Notes: a model not told the origin generated them from the letters alone. DNA of 54,364 bases from an uncultured Victivallaceae bacterium (GCA_944389925.1 CALXOD010000058.1:1-54364), one strand, 5' to 3'; positions 45,379 to 54,364 are shown, numbered from the stretch's first letter. Numbers and translations: made by a program.

Positions 45379-45419
45379 AAGCGGGAACGGGCGGAGGATC
45401 AGCGTTTTCCCGCTTTTTT
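45379..45419 (+). terminator. terminator of the bat operon, overlapping the end of the facing gene
   Basis: AAGCGGGAA (45379-45387) pairs with TTCCCGCTT (45407-45415) around a 19-base loop, then a T-run to 45419. Its right arm lies inside the last codons of the convergent gene that ends at 45399. Confidence 0.7.
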
Positions 45420-48185
45420 CAATGCGGCCGAAAGAGGATTGTCTTCATCATGAGAGGGGGGAGATGAAGAGGCCGGTTGTACGGGGTGCTTTGCTGATTG
45501 TCTGGCGGACGGATCGGCATCGAATCGGGAAGGCACCGGCATGACGGCGGCATTGATATCGTGTGCCGCCGCCGGAATTTTTGAAATATTTTGCCGGTGG
45601 CGGCGGATGGCCGGAAGTTGAACCCGCTGTGTCCAGTGGAAACGTCGTTCCGCCACTTCCAGCAGCAGTGTGGCGATAGCGAGCAGCGACAGGAGCGGAG
45701 CAAGCGGGAAATCCTGCGTTTTCCGCGGCAACGCTTGCCATAAACCATCCGGTACCAATCGTTCCTGTCCACCCGTGGCAGCGGCAAGCTGAAAGAATTC
45801 TTCCGCACGAACTTCCATGGCAACGGGGCGGAATTCCGGCGAATTGGGCAAGGCCGCCGGCGCCAGCGGAATCGGACGGTGCCCGGGGAGATTCACCGTG
45901 GAGAGCGAGACGCCAGTGCGCTGGAGCGGCAATTCCAGCACCAGACGGTCCGGAGAATGATATTCCATCAGGTCTTGCCGCTGTTCCGCCGGACCGTTTT
46001 CGGGCAACAGAACGGTGGTGATCTGGGGCGGCGTGTCGAAGGGATCCCGTTCTCGTTCCGGATCAAGGAAGAGTTCGATCCGATGGGCACCACCTGAGAG
46101 GGTCTGCGTGACCAGAAAATCCTCGCCGGTTTGTTCCGGCGTGGCCATCCAAGCGGCCAGGGCGCCGAGGAGATGCCCGGCGGCGGGGTCCTGTGCGAAT
46201 TTTCCGGTGTACTCTCCGTCTACTTCCGCAGTTAGGACGCTGACCCGACCAAGACCGGCCTGACCGACTGCGGCCACCGGGGCGCGGAACTCATCCTCAC
46301 TGACTAGAATGACATCGCTTCCCGCGCGAGCGAAACAAACGTTATACCCGCCGAATTCAGTGCTGTCACCGAATTTTTCCGCCGAAGGCAGGAGCTGTGC
46401 GGCGGGTGTGTAACGCATTCGGGTGGGCTGGTCGACGAAGGTGCTCCGGGCCATGACGAACGTATCTTCCGTGAAAATGCGCGGCAGTTCATCCGGGCGG
46501 TCGGAAAAATAGCAGATACCGTTTCCCAGTTGGGCGACTTCCTGCAGAAATGCGGCGTCGCAGTCGCTCTCTTTGCCGAGCGCGACCACACTGACGGTAA
46601 TGCCCGCCGCGGATGTTCGCTTCAGCAGAGAACGGAATTCTCCGGGTTCCTCCGCATCCTGTGCATCGGCGAAAAGAATCAGGTGGCGCTTATCGGCATT
46701 GGACCGGAGCAGTTCCGCAGTGGCCCGATGGAGCGCGGTATATGTGAAAATCCCGCCGCCCATAGATTCGATGGCCAGAATCCGCTGTTCCGCGTTGCGG
46801 GGATCGCCCACCTTGCCCCACGGGACGACGACGTGCGCACTGCTGTCGACCGCGATCAACCCGAATTCGTCCGAGGGGGCCAGCAGGCGCAGAACCTCGA
46901 CGGCGGCAAGGTTGGCCATGGACATTTTGGTGATACCGCCGATGTTGGCGCTCATGCTGCCGGAGCGGTCCAGCGCGATCATGACGGCACTGCGGGTTTT
47001 ATGCAGTTCCTGGCGTTGTTCCAGAGAAACCGGCAGCAAGTCGGCAATCGGAGTCCGGTAGTAACCGCCGACGGCGAAGGAACGGCGGCCGCCGGTCATC
47101 ATCAGTCCGATGGTTCCGTTTTTCACCAGTTCGGCGATTCTGGTGAGGCCGTCCGGACCGATGCGGGAGGCGGGGACGTTTTCAAGAATGATGCCGGAAT
47201 ATCCGGAGAGGCGTTCTACTGTGACTTCCCCGGGGGAGGGGGAATGGGCAACCACCGGCAAACCCGAGGCGCGTAGCAGACGTTCGAAATGTCCGGTAGT
47301 TGAGTCCGTCAGAAGCAGGAGCGGTTTGCGTCCGGCGATTTCGATCAGGCGGCGGGCCCGGTTGTTTTCGGAGAAATCGTCCCGGCCTTCGAATTGCAGT
47401 TCAAGCGTATATTCGACTACGCCGGGAACGGCGGTACGGTCGCGCCAGGTGAAGACGTTGATTCCCGGTCGGAGCGACAGCGGCACCTCCTGTCCGCTGG
47501 AACCTGAACGTCGGATTCGGCAGACTCCCCGGCGGATGTCCGGCGAATAAACGCGCAATTGCAATGGATAATATTCTCCCGGGGCGGCCCGAAAGGGGGC
47601 TTGAAGGTCCAGAATGCCGGGATCATTGCCGGAAACAGCTTCCGGTCTGCGCCAGTCGACCGGGATCCCGCGGGCGGTGGCAGCGGCGAGGAGCGGCGCG
47701 GGATGTTCGAGATTCCAGCGGCCGTCGGTCAGGAGCACGATCCGGGCAGGGGTATTTTCCGGCAGCAGACGGAGGGCGGACCGGAGTGCCGCGGCGGGGT
47801 TGGTGGTATCGGGATCGATGTCCGCTTTCGGTGTGGCAGCATCACCTCCGGGGGAGTCGGGATGCCGGGTGACCACGGCGTTTCGTCCGAAGCGGATGAC
47901 CGCCAGGCGGGAATCCGATGGCCGGGTTTTCTCCAATTCCCGGAGAAATGTGGAGGCGGAAGAGGCGGAACCGGCGGGCATGGAGCGGCTGTCGTCGATC
48001 AGCACCGCCAGTGTGCCTGCCCGGTCTTCATGCCGGATCAGCGGTCCGGAAAGGGCTGCGATCAGCAGTACATAAAGCAGGACGCGCAGGATAAACAGCC
48101 ATTTCCCCGCAGGAGGACGATAGAAAAACAGGACCGCCAGCGGTAGAGTCAGCAGCCATGCGGCAGGCCAGGTAAAATGAATCAT
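45399..48185 (-). CDS. large membrane protein with two VWA domains and a glutamine-amidotransferase-like segment
   Basis: A 928-residue protein. Two helices at the start (about 6-22, 28-47) precede a first VWA domain with MIDAS Asp64, Ser66, Ser68 (DDSRSM). Residues 285-375 look like an inactive class I glutamine amidotransferase (LLLTDSTTGHF, YSGIILENVPAS, GTIGLMMTGGRRSF), without a catalytic Cys. A second VWA domain starts at Asp406/Ser408/Ser410 (DRSGSM) and includes GIFTYTAL (Thr) and FADAQD. One C-terminal helix (about 835-855) is followed by a basic, disordered tail. Similar proteins occur with Bat clusters in the PVC group. Start ATG 48185 overlaps the upstream stop by four bases. Confidence 0.85.
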   Translation of the reverse strand: MIHFTWPAAWLLTLPLAVLFFYRPPAGKWLFILRVLLYVLLIAALSGPLIRHEDRAGTLAVLIDDSRSMPAGSASSASTFLRELEKTRPSDSRLAVIRFGRNAVVTRHPDSPGGDAATPKADIDPDTTNPAAALRSALRLLPENTPARIVLLTDGRWNLEHPAPLLAAATARGIPVDWRRPEAVSGNDPGILDLQAPFRAAPGEYYPLQLRVYSPDIRRGVCRIRRSGSSGQEVPLSLRPGINVFTWRDRTAVPGVVEYTLELQFEGRDDFSENNRARRLIEIAGRKPLLLLTDSTTGHFERLLRASGLPVVAHSPSPGEVTVERLSGYSGIILENVPASRIGPDGLTRIAELVKNGTIGLMMTGGRRSFAVGGYYRTPIADLLPVSLEQRQELHKTRSAVMIALDRSGSMSANIGGITKMSMANLAAVEVLRLLAPSDEFGLIAVDSSAHVVVPWGKVGDPRNAEQRILAIESMGGGIFTYTALHRATAELLRSNADKRHLILFADAQDAEEPGEFRSLLKRTSAAGITVSVVALGKESDCDAAFLQEVAQLGNGICYFSDRPDELPRIFTEDTFVMARSTFVDQPTRMRYTPAAQLLPSAEKFGDSTEFGGYNVCFARAGSDVILVSEDEFRAPVAAVGQAGLGRVSVLTAEVDGEYTGKFAQDPAAGHLLGALAAWMATPEQTGEDFLVTQTLSGGAHRIELFLDPERERDPFDTPPQITTVLLPENGPAEQRQDLMEYHSPDRLVLELPLQRTGVSLSTVNLPGHRPIPLAPAALPNSPEFRPVAMEVRAEEFFQLAAATGGQERLVPDGLWQALPRKTQDFPLAPLLSLLAIATLLLEVAERRFHWTQRVQLPAIRRHRQNISKIPAAAHDINAAVMPVPSRFDADPSARQSAKHPVQPASSSPPSHDEDNPLSAALKKAGKR

Positions 48186-49930
48186 CGTGCACCCTCCGGC
48201 TTTTTCCCGATGAGAATTTGATGCAGCGCCAGCACCAGGATGGCGGCGAGGAGCAACAGGGGCGACCAGCTGTGGACGGTATGGCGGCCGCGGTTTGCCG
48301 GTGGCATACCATCCCGGAGGAAGGGGGCGCAGCGACGCAGGTCGGATTCCGCGGGATTGCCGGGGGAGACGGCGATTTCCTCCTGGAAATTTTCCGCTTC
48401 AATCCGGCTGATACCGGGGGGCGGAGCGAGGAAGGTCGATCGTCCGCTCCGGGCCGGCAGGAGTTGTTCTGTCCCGTCGGGGAGGAGCAGGCGCAGGGAA
48501 TCGGTTTTGGAGGAAGGCAGGCGGAGCCGGACCAGATCGCCGCTGCGCAGATTACGGGATTCTGCTCCGGGACGTTCGGCGCGAAGCAGCGCGGCAAGGT
48601 TCCAGAACAGGGCCGGCCACAACGGGCGGCGGGCGAGATTGGAGGATTCCGGCTGGAGATTCAAATGAAAATCCCATTTTCCATCCAGCCGTCGGAGCGC
48701 GGTCAGGACCGGATCAGCGCCGCGGCTGATCAGCGTTTCGCCGGGAAGCCGTATATCCGGAACGGCCGCCCAGTGGAGTTCATCCGGCGACAGCCCCCGG
48801 GTCAGAGGATGGTCCGGGGAAAGAATGATCGGTTCATCGGTCAGCGTGGGACGGGACCGCCCTGGAACGGGCTGATGCCAGATCAGCCGGTGTGCGTCGG
48901 AGGGCTGGCCGGGGGGGAGCACTTCCAGTTCCGCCGTCAATGCCTGTCGGAATCCGGTCGCGGCATTCAGAACTGCTTCAAGGTCTTGACGGGCGGTATC
49001 GGAGAGGCCGGATTGAATACGAACCAGAATCGGCGTCTCATCTTCCGGCAGGAGAATGCGTTCATTGTCGAAATCCAGTACGTCCATTTCACTGGAGAGT
49101 CGGAGTTGCAGACGGCTTGCTGTTTGTTCCGGCGAGAGACGGAAGACGACCTTGCGGCGTTCTCCGGGGGCGAGCATCAGGGGATGTTCCGCGTTTCCCG
49201 GCGTCAGAATCAGGCGGGCCGGCACGGGGAGGGGGGAGCAGTTCACCACCTCCGCCAGCAGTCGACCATCTCCTTGGCGGGCATTGACGATGGCGAGATT
49301 CGGTCGGGATTGTCCGGCGGAGATCCAGCCGATTTCTTCAACGTTTTGGAGGTTTTCCGGTGGAGGCGTATCGGTTACCACGAGAATTTCCGCTTCGGGT
49401 ACGGTGCGGCGGACCAGAGCAAGCGCTGCGGTGAGATCGGCGGTATCCTCTGTCGCGGTCCAGGCGCGTTCGAAATCAAAACGGTTCCGGTCGTCCGCCA
49501 GCAGCCGCGGTGTGCGTCCGGCGGCAAACCAGAAAATGCGGCGTCCGGGCAGTTCCTCCAGACGGCGGCGCAGCTCCGGCAGCGCCAGTGTGCGGAACGT
49601 TTCCCCATTACCGGCGGTGGCGCGCATGGAGAAGGAGTTGTCGAGGATTACCGCCAGTGGCGGATATTCCTCCCGGGTCGTGAAGAACGGTCCGGCTGCG
49701 GCCGCCGCCAGCAGTGCCAGTGCCAGCGCTTCCAGATAGAATTCCAGCGGAAAGCGGCGGAAATGCCACCGGGCGCCGCTGCGCGGCGGCACTTCCGGGC
49801 GATCCCAGAGAAAGAGTGTTGCCGTCCGCTGCCGCCGGGCGTGGCGCTGGAAAAGATATAATAGGACCAGCAACAGCAGCGCCGTCAGGGCGAAAAGGTT
49901 CCAGGAATTGGTCCAGCCGGTGAGTGTCAT
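48182..49930 (-). CDS. BatA-like VWA membrane protein (aerotolerance N-terminal domain)
   Basis: A 582-residue protein. Two N-terminal helices (12-27, 65-82) flank a basic segment RHARRQRTATLFLWDRPEVPP, as in the Bat aerotolerance N-terminal domain. A VWA domain follows with MIDAS Asp97/Ser99/Ser101 (DNSFSM) and ILVVTDTPPP. Beta-rich and linker regions lead to a final helix (HSWSPLLLLAAILVLALHQI). ATG 49930 (ATGA overlap with DUF58 stop) is chosen over a long upstream open frame. It is in a strict, overlapping operon with DUF58 and the double-VWA gene. Confidence 0.85.
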   Translation of the reverse strand: MTLTGWTNSWNLFALTALLLLVLLYLFQRHARRQRTATLFLWDRPEVPPRSGARWHFRRFPLEFYLEALALALLAAAAAGPFFTTREEYPPLAVILDNSFSMRATAGNGETFRTLALPELRRRLEELPGRRIFWFAAGRTPRLLADDRNRFDFERAWTATEDTADLTAALALVRRTVPEAEILVVTDTPPPENLQNVEEIGWISAGQSRPNLAIVNARQGDGRLLAEVVNCSPLPVPARLILTPGNAEHPLMLAPGERRKVVFRLSPEQTASRLQLRLSSEMDVLDFDNERILLPEDETPILVRIQSGLSDTARQDLEAVLNAATGFRQALTAELEVLPPGQPSDAHRLIWHQPVPGRSRPTLTDEPIILSPDHPLTRGLSPDELHWAAVPDIRLPGETLISRGADPVLTALRRLDGKWDFHLNLQPESSNLARRPLWPALFWNLAALLRAERPGAESRNLRSGDLVRLRLPSSKTDSLRLLLPDGTEQLLPARSGRSTFLAPPPGISRIEAENFQEEIAVSPGNPAESDLRRCAPFLRDGMPPANRGRHTVHSWSPLLLLAAILVLALHQILIGKKPEGAR

Positions 49931-50781
49931 TGCAGCACCCCCGCCTGAAAGAGCCGGGCAAGGTCCCAGTCCGGTATCAGTTCTCCCGCCTGAAAACACA
50001 GCAGCAGCGCACCATGGGCAGCAGCAGCGCGTCGCCACGCTTCCTGATGGCGCGCGGCGCGTTCCCGGAAGCGGTGCCGCATGGCATCGTCGATGGGAAG
50101 CTCCCGGACTTCGCCGGTCTCCGCGTCTTCCAGCATAACGTAATCGCCCGGGACGGGTTCCAGTTCGTCATCGGCCAGAATCTGAATCAGTACCGTCTGC
50201 TTTGCCCCGGCGGAGAATCCGCCGAGAAAAATTTGCGGATCTTCCGGCCAGAGCAGGTCGCTGATCAAAATCCGCAATCCCCGCCGCTGGAGTGTCCCGC
50301 CGTATCGGGCCAGACCGTCGCCCGGGTTGGCTGTCGCGTCGAATGCTGTAGCGAGCCAGTCCGGCGGCGATTCCGGATGCGGTTCTTTGCGCCAGACGTC
50401 GGCGGCATGGAGCATTGCGAGGGAAAATCCCGCATTGAGCGCCGCCCGGGCCAGCAGCGCGGCCAGACCGAATGCCGCCGCGCTTTTTTCCGGCGTGACC
50501 GCCATGGAGCGGGAATGATCCAGCAGCAGATCGCATCGAGGATCGACTTCTTCGGAAAATTCCTTGATCATCAGCAGTTCCCGGCGTCCGAAAACATTCC
50601 AGTCCAACCGCCGCAGATCATCGCCGGGGCGGTATTCGCGGTATTCGGAAAATTCCAGTGCATTCCCCGCCCGGCGCCCGAGGCGACGTCCGTTGAAACC
50701 GATGGTCCGGGGACCGGCCAGACGGGTGTCGGCGGCCCGGGCAAGAACGGTTTGCAGGGTGCGCTTGAAGAGATCATTCAT
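49927..50781 (-). CDS. DUF58-family protein
   Basis: A 284-residue cytoplasmic protein. FSEYREYRPGDDLRRLDWNVFGRRELLMIKEF (about 44-75, in two blocks) is the DUF58 signature. A VWA-like domain follows with MIDAS Asp88/Ser90/Ser92 (DHSRSM). DUF58 proteins usually partner with MoxR AAA+ ATPases and Bat VWA proteins; the biochemical role is not known. It overlaps the upstream membrane gene by eight bases and the downstream VWA gene by four. Confidence 0.92.
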   Translation of the reverse strand: MNDLFKRTLQTVLARAADTRLAGPRTIGFNGRRLGRRAGNALEFSEYREYRPGDDLRRLDWNVFGRRELLMIKEFSEEVDPRCDLLLDHSRSMAVTPEKSAAAFGLAALLARAALNAGFSLAMLHAADVWRKEPHPESPPDWLATAFDATANPGDGLARYGGTLQRRGLRILISDLLWPEDPQIFLGGFSAGAKQTVLIQILADDELEPVPGDYVMLEDAETGEVRELPIDDAMRHRFRERAARHQEAWRRAAAAHGALLLCFQAGELIPDWDLARLFQAGVLQ

Positions 50782-52045
50782 GCTGATTGTCCTTCCGCGT
50801 CGGAGACCCGGTGCCGGGATTCATGGAGAAAGAAGACAATAGCGAGATCACTCCCAGAACGATCCACAGCCAGTAAGGCACTCCGACGGCGATTGTCAGG
50901 TCGTCCAGATGAGGCAGCGTGATCTTCAGCAGCAGCAGGAGCATCACACCGACCACCAGCAGGAGGCCGAGCATGAACTGAAAGTTTTTTTCTTCCTGCA
51001 TCCAACGGCCAGTGCGCGTATTAATCCGGCACCAAAACAGACAGGTCAGCGCCGCGGCAAATTCCCAGAGCACCAGCGTTGCGGCAAAATGCAGGTTGAT
51101 GGATTGCAGAATCAGCCAGGTCGCAACGATGACGGCCAGTGTGGCGAGCAGTCGGCTGTCCGCTCCGGACAGCCGTTGCCGCAATCCCGGCGGCACCGGG
51201 CACGCCGGCAGCTTCGCGGCATGGCGACTCAGTCCGGAAATGCCTGCGGCGGCGGCGAAGAGGCACAGGCTTAACGGGAGAAATTTTTCGCCCACCCAGG
51301 ACCGGGAAATGAGTGCGGCCATCAGCAGCATGAGCAGCAAAATCAGATATCCTGGAAAGAAATGCCGGTTCCACGGCGTGCGGCGCAGGTTTTCAACCAG
51401 CTCCAATCCGGTATACGTAGTGGCCAGAAGCAGCATTCCCACGGTTGCCGCCGTCGGTGGAAGATAATGCTCCGGATGATGCATTTCAGAAAAAAACATT
51501 TGGAGGGAAACATTCAGCATCAGCAGGATCCCCGCGGCCGATTCCAGCGGTCGCCGCAGATTGAGAAGAAAGACGAACAACAGCGCCGCCCCCGGGAGAG
51601 CGATCCAGAAAAGCAGCGGAGTCAGCCAGAGGTTGCCGCGCAGTTGGGCAACCAGTACGAACCAGCTGGGGAGGGTGATCAGCAGCATCGGCCAGAAGGC
51701 GTCGGCGGCGCTGTACAGAAGTCCCTGGATCGCCTGTCGCGGTTCGATCGGTGCGAAATCCAGCAGGTGCTGCCAGGTCGGAGGAGAGTTTCCCTCTGAT
51801 CTTCCGGCAAAACAGGAGAGGGTCCCTCCCAGACCGATGAATACAACCGTAATCAGCAGAAAAAGCATGACTTGCAGAACAAATTCTTCTAACCTTGTTT
51901 CGCGCCCGATCCAGAGATACAGGAGCTGGATTCCCACCAGCAGGACCGGCAGAAAAATACGCAGACGCTGGTGTCGCATACTGCACTTAAAATAAAAATA
52001 ATAGGGATTCAGCCGATCCGGAAGTTCCGTAGTATCCCGCATCAT
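50774..52045 (-). CDS. polytopic membrane protein, probable ABC-2-type exporter subunit
   Basis: A 423-residue protein with about ten predicted membrane helices (28-45, 57-76, 115-135, 150-165, 172-190, 195-212, 228-245, 255-270, 310-330, 365-400). No binding motif is seen and the sequence identity is unclear, but its position between an ABC permease and DUF58, with a four-base overlap upstream, argues it is a second permease-like subunit. A role as an integral partner of the exporter is inferred from context only. Confidence 0.62.
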   Translation of the reverse strand: MMRDTTELPDRLNPYYFYFKCSMRHQRLRIFLPVLLVGIQLLYLWIGRETRLEEFVLQVMLFLLITVVFIGLGGTLSCFAGRSEGNSPPTWQHLLDFAPIEPRQAIQGLLYSAADAFWPMLLITLPSWFVLVAQLRGNLWLTPLLFWIALPGAALLFVFLLNLRRPLESAAGILLMLNVSLQMFFSEMHHPEHYLPPTAATVGMLLLATTYTGLELVENLRRTPWNRHFFPGYLILLLMLLMAALISRSWVGEKFLPLSLCLFAAAAGISGLSRHAAKLPACPVPPGLRQRLSGADSRLLATLAVIVATWLILQSINLHFAATLVLWEFAAALTCLFWCRINTRTGRWMQEEKNFQFMLGLLLVVGVMLLLLLKITLPHLDDLTIAVGVPYWLWIVLGVISLLSSFSMNPGTGSPTRKDNQHE

Positions 52046-53490
52046 TCCTCCTTGTCCGCCGCCGGGCGCCGATGTTCGCGGAAGGCGCGGAGCACCTGCG
52101 GCACCAGCGCCAGCGCTCCGGGCACGGCGAAGAGATACCCGCTCAGGATGGCCATATTCAGCATCTGCGGGGGCAGACTCATTGTGGATTTCGTGGTCAG
52201 GAAGGAGGTCAGAAACCAGGGGGACGTGATCAGACCGGAAAACATCTTCGGTTGATTCAACGAGTCAAAACAGCAGAAGATCGGCAGGCCCCCCAGTATG
52301 ATGAAGACGATCAGTCCCCACTGGATGCTCGACAATTTCCCGACGAAACGGTGCAGCAGCAGGGCGCATTCCGCGTAGAAGAGCATATAGGCGCCGATCG
52401 TTCCGGTCAGGGCGCAGACGAAGATCGTTCGATCCGTCGGATGGCGGCTCTGCAGCAGCACCAGCCAGATCGTGGTGAGCCCCAGCACGAGCCAGGTGAG
52501 CGCCAGACCGCCGTAACAGCCGCTGGAAAAGAGGAAATGCAGCCATCGGCCCGCCCGGCCGGTCGGACAACGCAGCAGGACCCGCGGCCCGGGTTTCTCT
52601 CGCTCCAGCAGTGTGATCACCGCCAGCGCCGTTACCAGCAGGAATAAGGCGAGGGCTGCGCTCCCGCAGAGCGAGGTCGCACTCAGTTTCCCATCCAGGT
52701 GCTGGGCGAAAATGAAGGCCAGCACGATTCCCGCGGCCATACAGAACAAATAGATCCGGACCGGCAGAATCCGGTTCGAATCCGGCGGCGAAATCACCGC
52801 CAGCGTCAACACATAGAATAAACCGAACAGCAAGAGATAGCCGAACAGACCGATGCTCAGAAATGCCCACCCGTTATGCGGAGAAATGCGGAAAAATATC
52901 AGCGACCCCATCAGCACATTCTGAATGCAGGTGAGCCCGATGATCACCAGTGCGATACCGCCCATCCAGCGTTTTCCGGAGCTGGCGACCAGCAGGGCGA
53001 ATTGCGTCAGCACGATCAGCGGCACCGCCAGTTGAAGCACCATCATGCCCACGAGCGGCAGCGAGATCCCGCGCAGAAAATAGGCGATCGTCATAAACGG
53101 CAGACAGAGCGCGTAGATGAAGGCCAGCAGGACGATTGTCGCGGCGATTTTTCCCCGCAGAATCTGATGCGGCGTCAAGACCGAGAGCAGCGAATAATCC
53201 AGTTCCCGGTTGGTCCGTTCCGTCAGGTAGCGGTTGTAACTGCTGCCGACACAGAGGATGAGGCCGGACAGGGCCAGAATGAACATCTGAACCCCCATCA
53301 TGGCGCCGCCGGTAGGGGAATCGGTGTCTTGTTCCAGTGCGCTTTGCTGAAAAAACAGCAGCACGATCAGCTGCGCTGCCAGCAAAGTCGCCATGGTCAG
53401 GAGCATGCGCTTGTTATGAAAGGACTGCCGCAATTCTTTGAGCAGTACCGGATTGATGTGATCATCCAGATAACGGGAGATGGCTTTCAT
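52042..53490 (-). CDS. ABC-2-type transporter permease
   Basis: A 482-residue membrane protein with about twelve helices. The N-terminus NPVLLKELRQSFHNKRML followed by a hydrophobic helix, and SYNRYLTERTNRELDYSLLSVLTPHQILRGKI, are typical of ABC-2 permeases (GldF/NatB-like). It overlaps the ABC ATPase gene by one base (TAATG) and the next membrane gene by four. The substrate is unknown; the Bat context suggests an envelope or redox function. Confidence 0.82.
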   Translation of the reverse strand: MKAISRYLDDHINPVLLKELRQSFHNKRMLLTMATLLAAQLIVLLFFQQSALEQDTDSPTGGAMMGVQMFILALSGLILCVGSSYNRYLTERTNRELDYSLLSVLTPHQILRGKIAATIVLLAFIYALCLPFMTIAYFLRGISLPLVGMMVLQLAVPLIVLTQFALLVASSGKRWMGGIALVIIGLTCIQNVLMGSLIFFRISPHNGWAFLSIGLFGYLLLFGLFYVLTLAVISPPDSNRILPVRIYLFCMAAGIVLAFIFAQHLDGKLSATSLCGSAALALFLLVTALAVITLLEREKPGPRVLLRCPTGRAGRWLHFLFSSGCYGGLALTWLVLGLTTIWLVLLQSRHPTDRTIFVCALTGTIGAYMLFYAECALLLHRFVGKLSSIQWGLIVFIILGGLPIFCCFDSLNQPKMFSGLITSPWFLTSFLTTKSTMSLPPQMLNMAILSGYLFAVPGALALVPQVLRAFREHRRPAADKEE

Positions 53491-54364
53491 TACTGCACCT
53501 TTCCTGTGGTGATTTTCATGAAGAGTTCCTCCAGTCCGAGCTCGTTGCGACGGTAGCCGGTGACCACGATGCCTGCGGCGAAGAGGGTGCCGACCACCTG
53601 GGAGGCTTCGGCGTCGCCGCCGGAGATTTCCGCATGGATTTCCCGTTCTCCATGGATTTCCGCCGCAGTGACCAGCGGATGTTCCAGCAGTTTGAGTCGC
53701 GCTGCTTCCGGTGTTCCTGCAACTTCGATCACAATATGGCTGTGGTGGGGAACCTCGGGGGCTGTCGAAGTCGCATCGGCGGCCGGAGCGCCTTCCGCCG
53801 CCTGCAGCAGCTGTTCCAGAGTGCCGGCGGAGAGGAGTTTGCCTTTTTCGATGATCACCGCGCCGTCACAGATGTCCTGAAGTTCGGAGAGAATATGGCT
53901 GCTCAGCAGAATTGCCTTGCCCTGTCCAGCCAGAATTTTCAACAGGGAACGCAATTCCAGCCGGGCGCGCGGGTCCAGTCCCGCCGCCGGTTCGTCCATG
54001 ACCAGCACCTGTGGATTGTGCACCAGAGAACGGGCGAGGCTGACCCGCTGTTTCATACCCTTGGAGAGCGCGGCAAGGTATTTGTAACGAATTTCGCCGA
54101 GCTGGGTGAATTCCTCGATATCCTGCAGTACCTTCCGACGCAGCGCTCCCCGCAGACCAAAGGCGCGGGCGAAGAAATCCAGATATTCCCAGACCTGGAT
54201 GTCCCGGTAATCCGGCAGGGAATCGGGCATATAGCCGACTACGCGCCGGATTTTTTCCGGATAAAGCACGGCGGAGACGCCGTCGTAAAGTACGTCGCCG
54301 GAGTCGGGCCGGTCGAGCGTGGCCATGATTTTTATGGTCGTGGTCTTGCCTGCGCCGTTCGGCC
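53490..54364 (-). CDS. ABC transporter ATP-binding protein (5' end outside the window)
   Basis: The visible 291 residues start inside Walker A: PNGAGKTTTIKIM is encoded at 54324-54362 just before the window edge, so the gene begins beyond 54364. Further motifs are the Q-loop region (YMPDSLPDY), the signature LSKGMKQRVSLAR, Walker B VLVMDEP with the D-loop GLDPRARLELR, and the H-switch LLSSHIL. A C-terminal extension of about 100 residues (HIVIEVAGTPEAARLKLLEHPL) is a CcmA/NatA-type regulatory domain. The reading frame continues upstream of the ATG at 54326, which is inside the P-loop and is not the start. It heads the overlapping run of exporter and VWA genes. Confidence 0.93.
   Translation of the reverse strand, partial: PNGAGKTTTIKIMATLDRPDSGDVLYDGVSAVLYPEKIRRVVGYMPDSLPDYRDIQVWEYLDFFARAFGLRGALRRKVLQDIEEFTQLGEIRYKYLAALSKGMKQRVSLARSLVHNPQVLVMDEPAAGLDPRARLELRSLLKILAGQGKAILLSSHILSELQDICDGAVIIEKGKLLSAGTLEQLLQAAEGAPAADATSTAPEVPHHSHIVIEVAGTPEAARLKLLEHPLVTAAEIHGEREIHAEISGGDAEASQVVGTLFAAGIVVTGYRRNELGLEELFMKITTGKVQ

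Noticed and set aside
48218-49861. A plus-strand open frame of about 545 codons opposite the BatA-like gene
   Set aside because: Antisense to a gene with clear VWA motifs and overlapping operon signals; composition is non-protein-like.
1-54364. tRNA, rRNA, CRISPR, insertion sequence or prophage
   Set aside because: No repeat-spacer array, transposase motif, integrase or clover-leaf sequence was found in the intergenic stretches by eye; a tRNAscan or covariance-model search could still find a divergent small RNA.

Overview
The window looks like chromosome of a host- or sediment-associated member of the Planctomycetota-Verrucomicrobiota-Chlamydiota group, most likely a Lentisphaerota (Victivallis-like) bacterium. 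This is inferred from gene content, not from a marker-gene comparison. Two prepilin-like proteins carry the [17 protein letters not shown] helix and an H-X9-DG C-terminal motif, each next to a heparinase II/III-type protein and a GntR/LacI-hybrid regulator, a style typical of Lentisphaerota genomes. DNA is GC-rich, genes are tightly packed, promoters are sigma70-like and no transposon, prophage, CRISPR array, rRNA or tRNA was seen.

Layout. 1-2.8 kb: a MATE efflux pump converging on a regulator gene. 2.9-6.4 kb: the first polysaccharide module on the minus strand (pseudopilin, then heparinase-like lyase), followed by the regulator. 6.6-8.8 kb: prmA and an alpha-barrel protein on the minus strand. 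8.9-13.8 kb: plus-strand run guaA, rsmD, a WaaP-like kinase and yifB/comM. 13.8-15.6 kb: a membrane protein with a spermidine-synthase-like domain. 15.7-18.1 kb: phosphofructokinase and polyprenyl synthase. 18.2-18.9 kb: an RRM protein with a long A/T-rich leader. 19.0-24.6 kb: the second polysaccharide module (regulator, lyase, pseudopilin, BNR/sialidase-fold protein) behind a consensus promoter. 24.6-30.1 kb: minus-strand run aspS, secreted unknown, lytic transglycosylase, DUF3047 protein, tatA, tatC. 30.3-33.9 kb: acetyl xylan esterase, short recO and gatB. 34.0-40.4 kb: stand-alone coaB, acyltransferase-like protein, M14 peptidase, ligA, asd. 40.4-54.4 kb: a large two-armed Bat/VWA locus. 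Its plus arm encodes BatB-BatC and BatD-BatE fusions. Its minus arm encodes an ABC exporter (ATPase cut by the window edge, two membrane proteins), a DUF58 protein and two VWA membrane proteins.

How the parts work together. The lyases, BNR protein and esterase suggest growth on acetylated uronic-acid or sulfated polysaccharides. No SusC/SusD or sugar transporter is visible in the modules, so the pseudopilin-like proteins are candidates for a surface role. The Bat locus encodes five VWA-like domains and resembles envelope-stress or aerotolerance systems that normally work with a MoxR AAA+ ATPase. No moxR gene is in the window. The most interesting observations are the repeated regulator-lyase-pseudopilin module with phased repeats just downstream of the -10 boxes, and the fused, convergent Bat/ABC locus with a glutamine/asparagine-rich domain.
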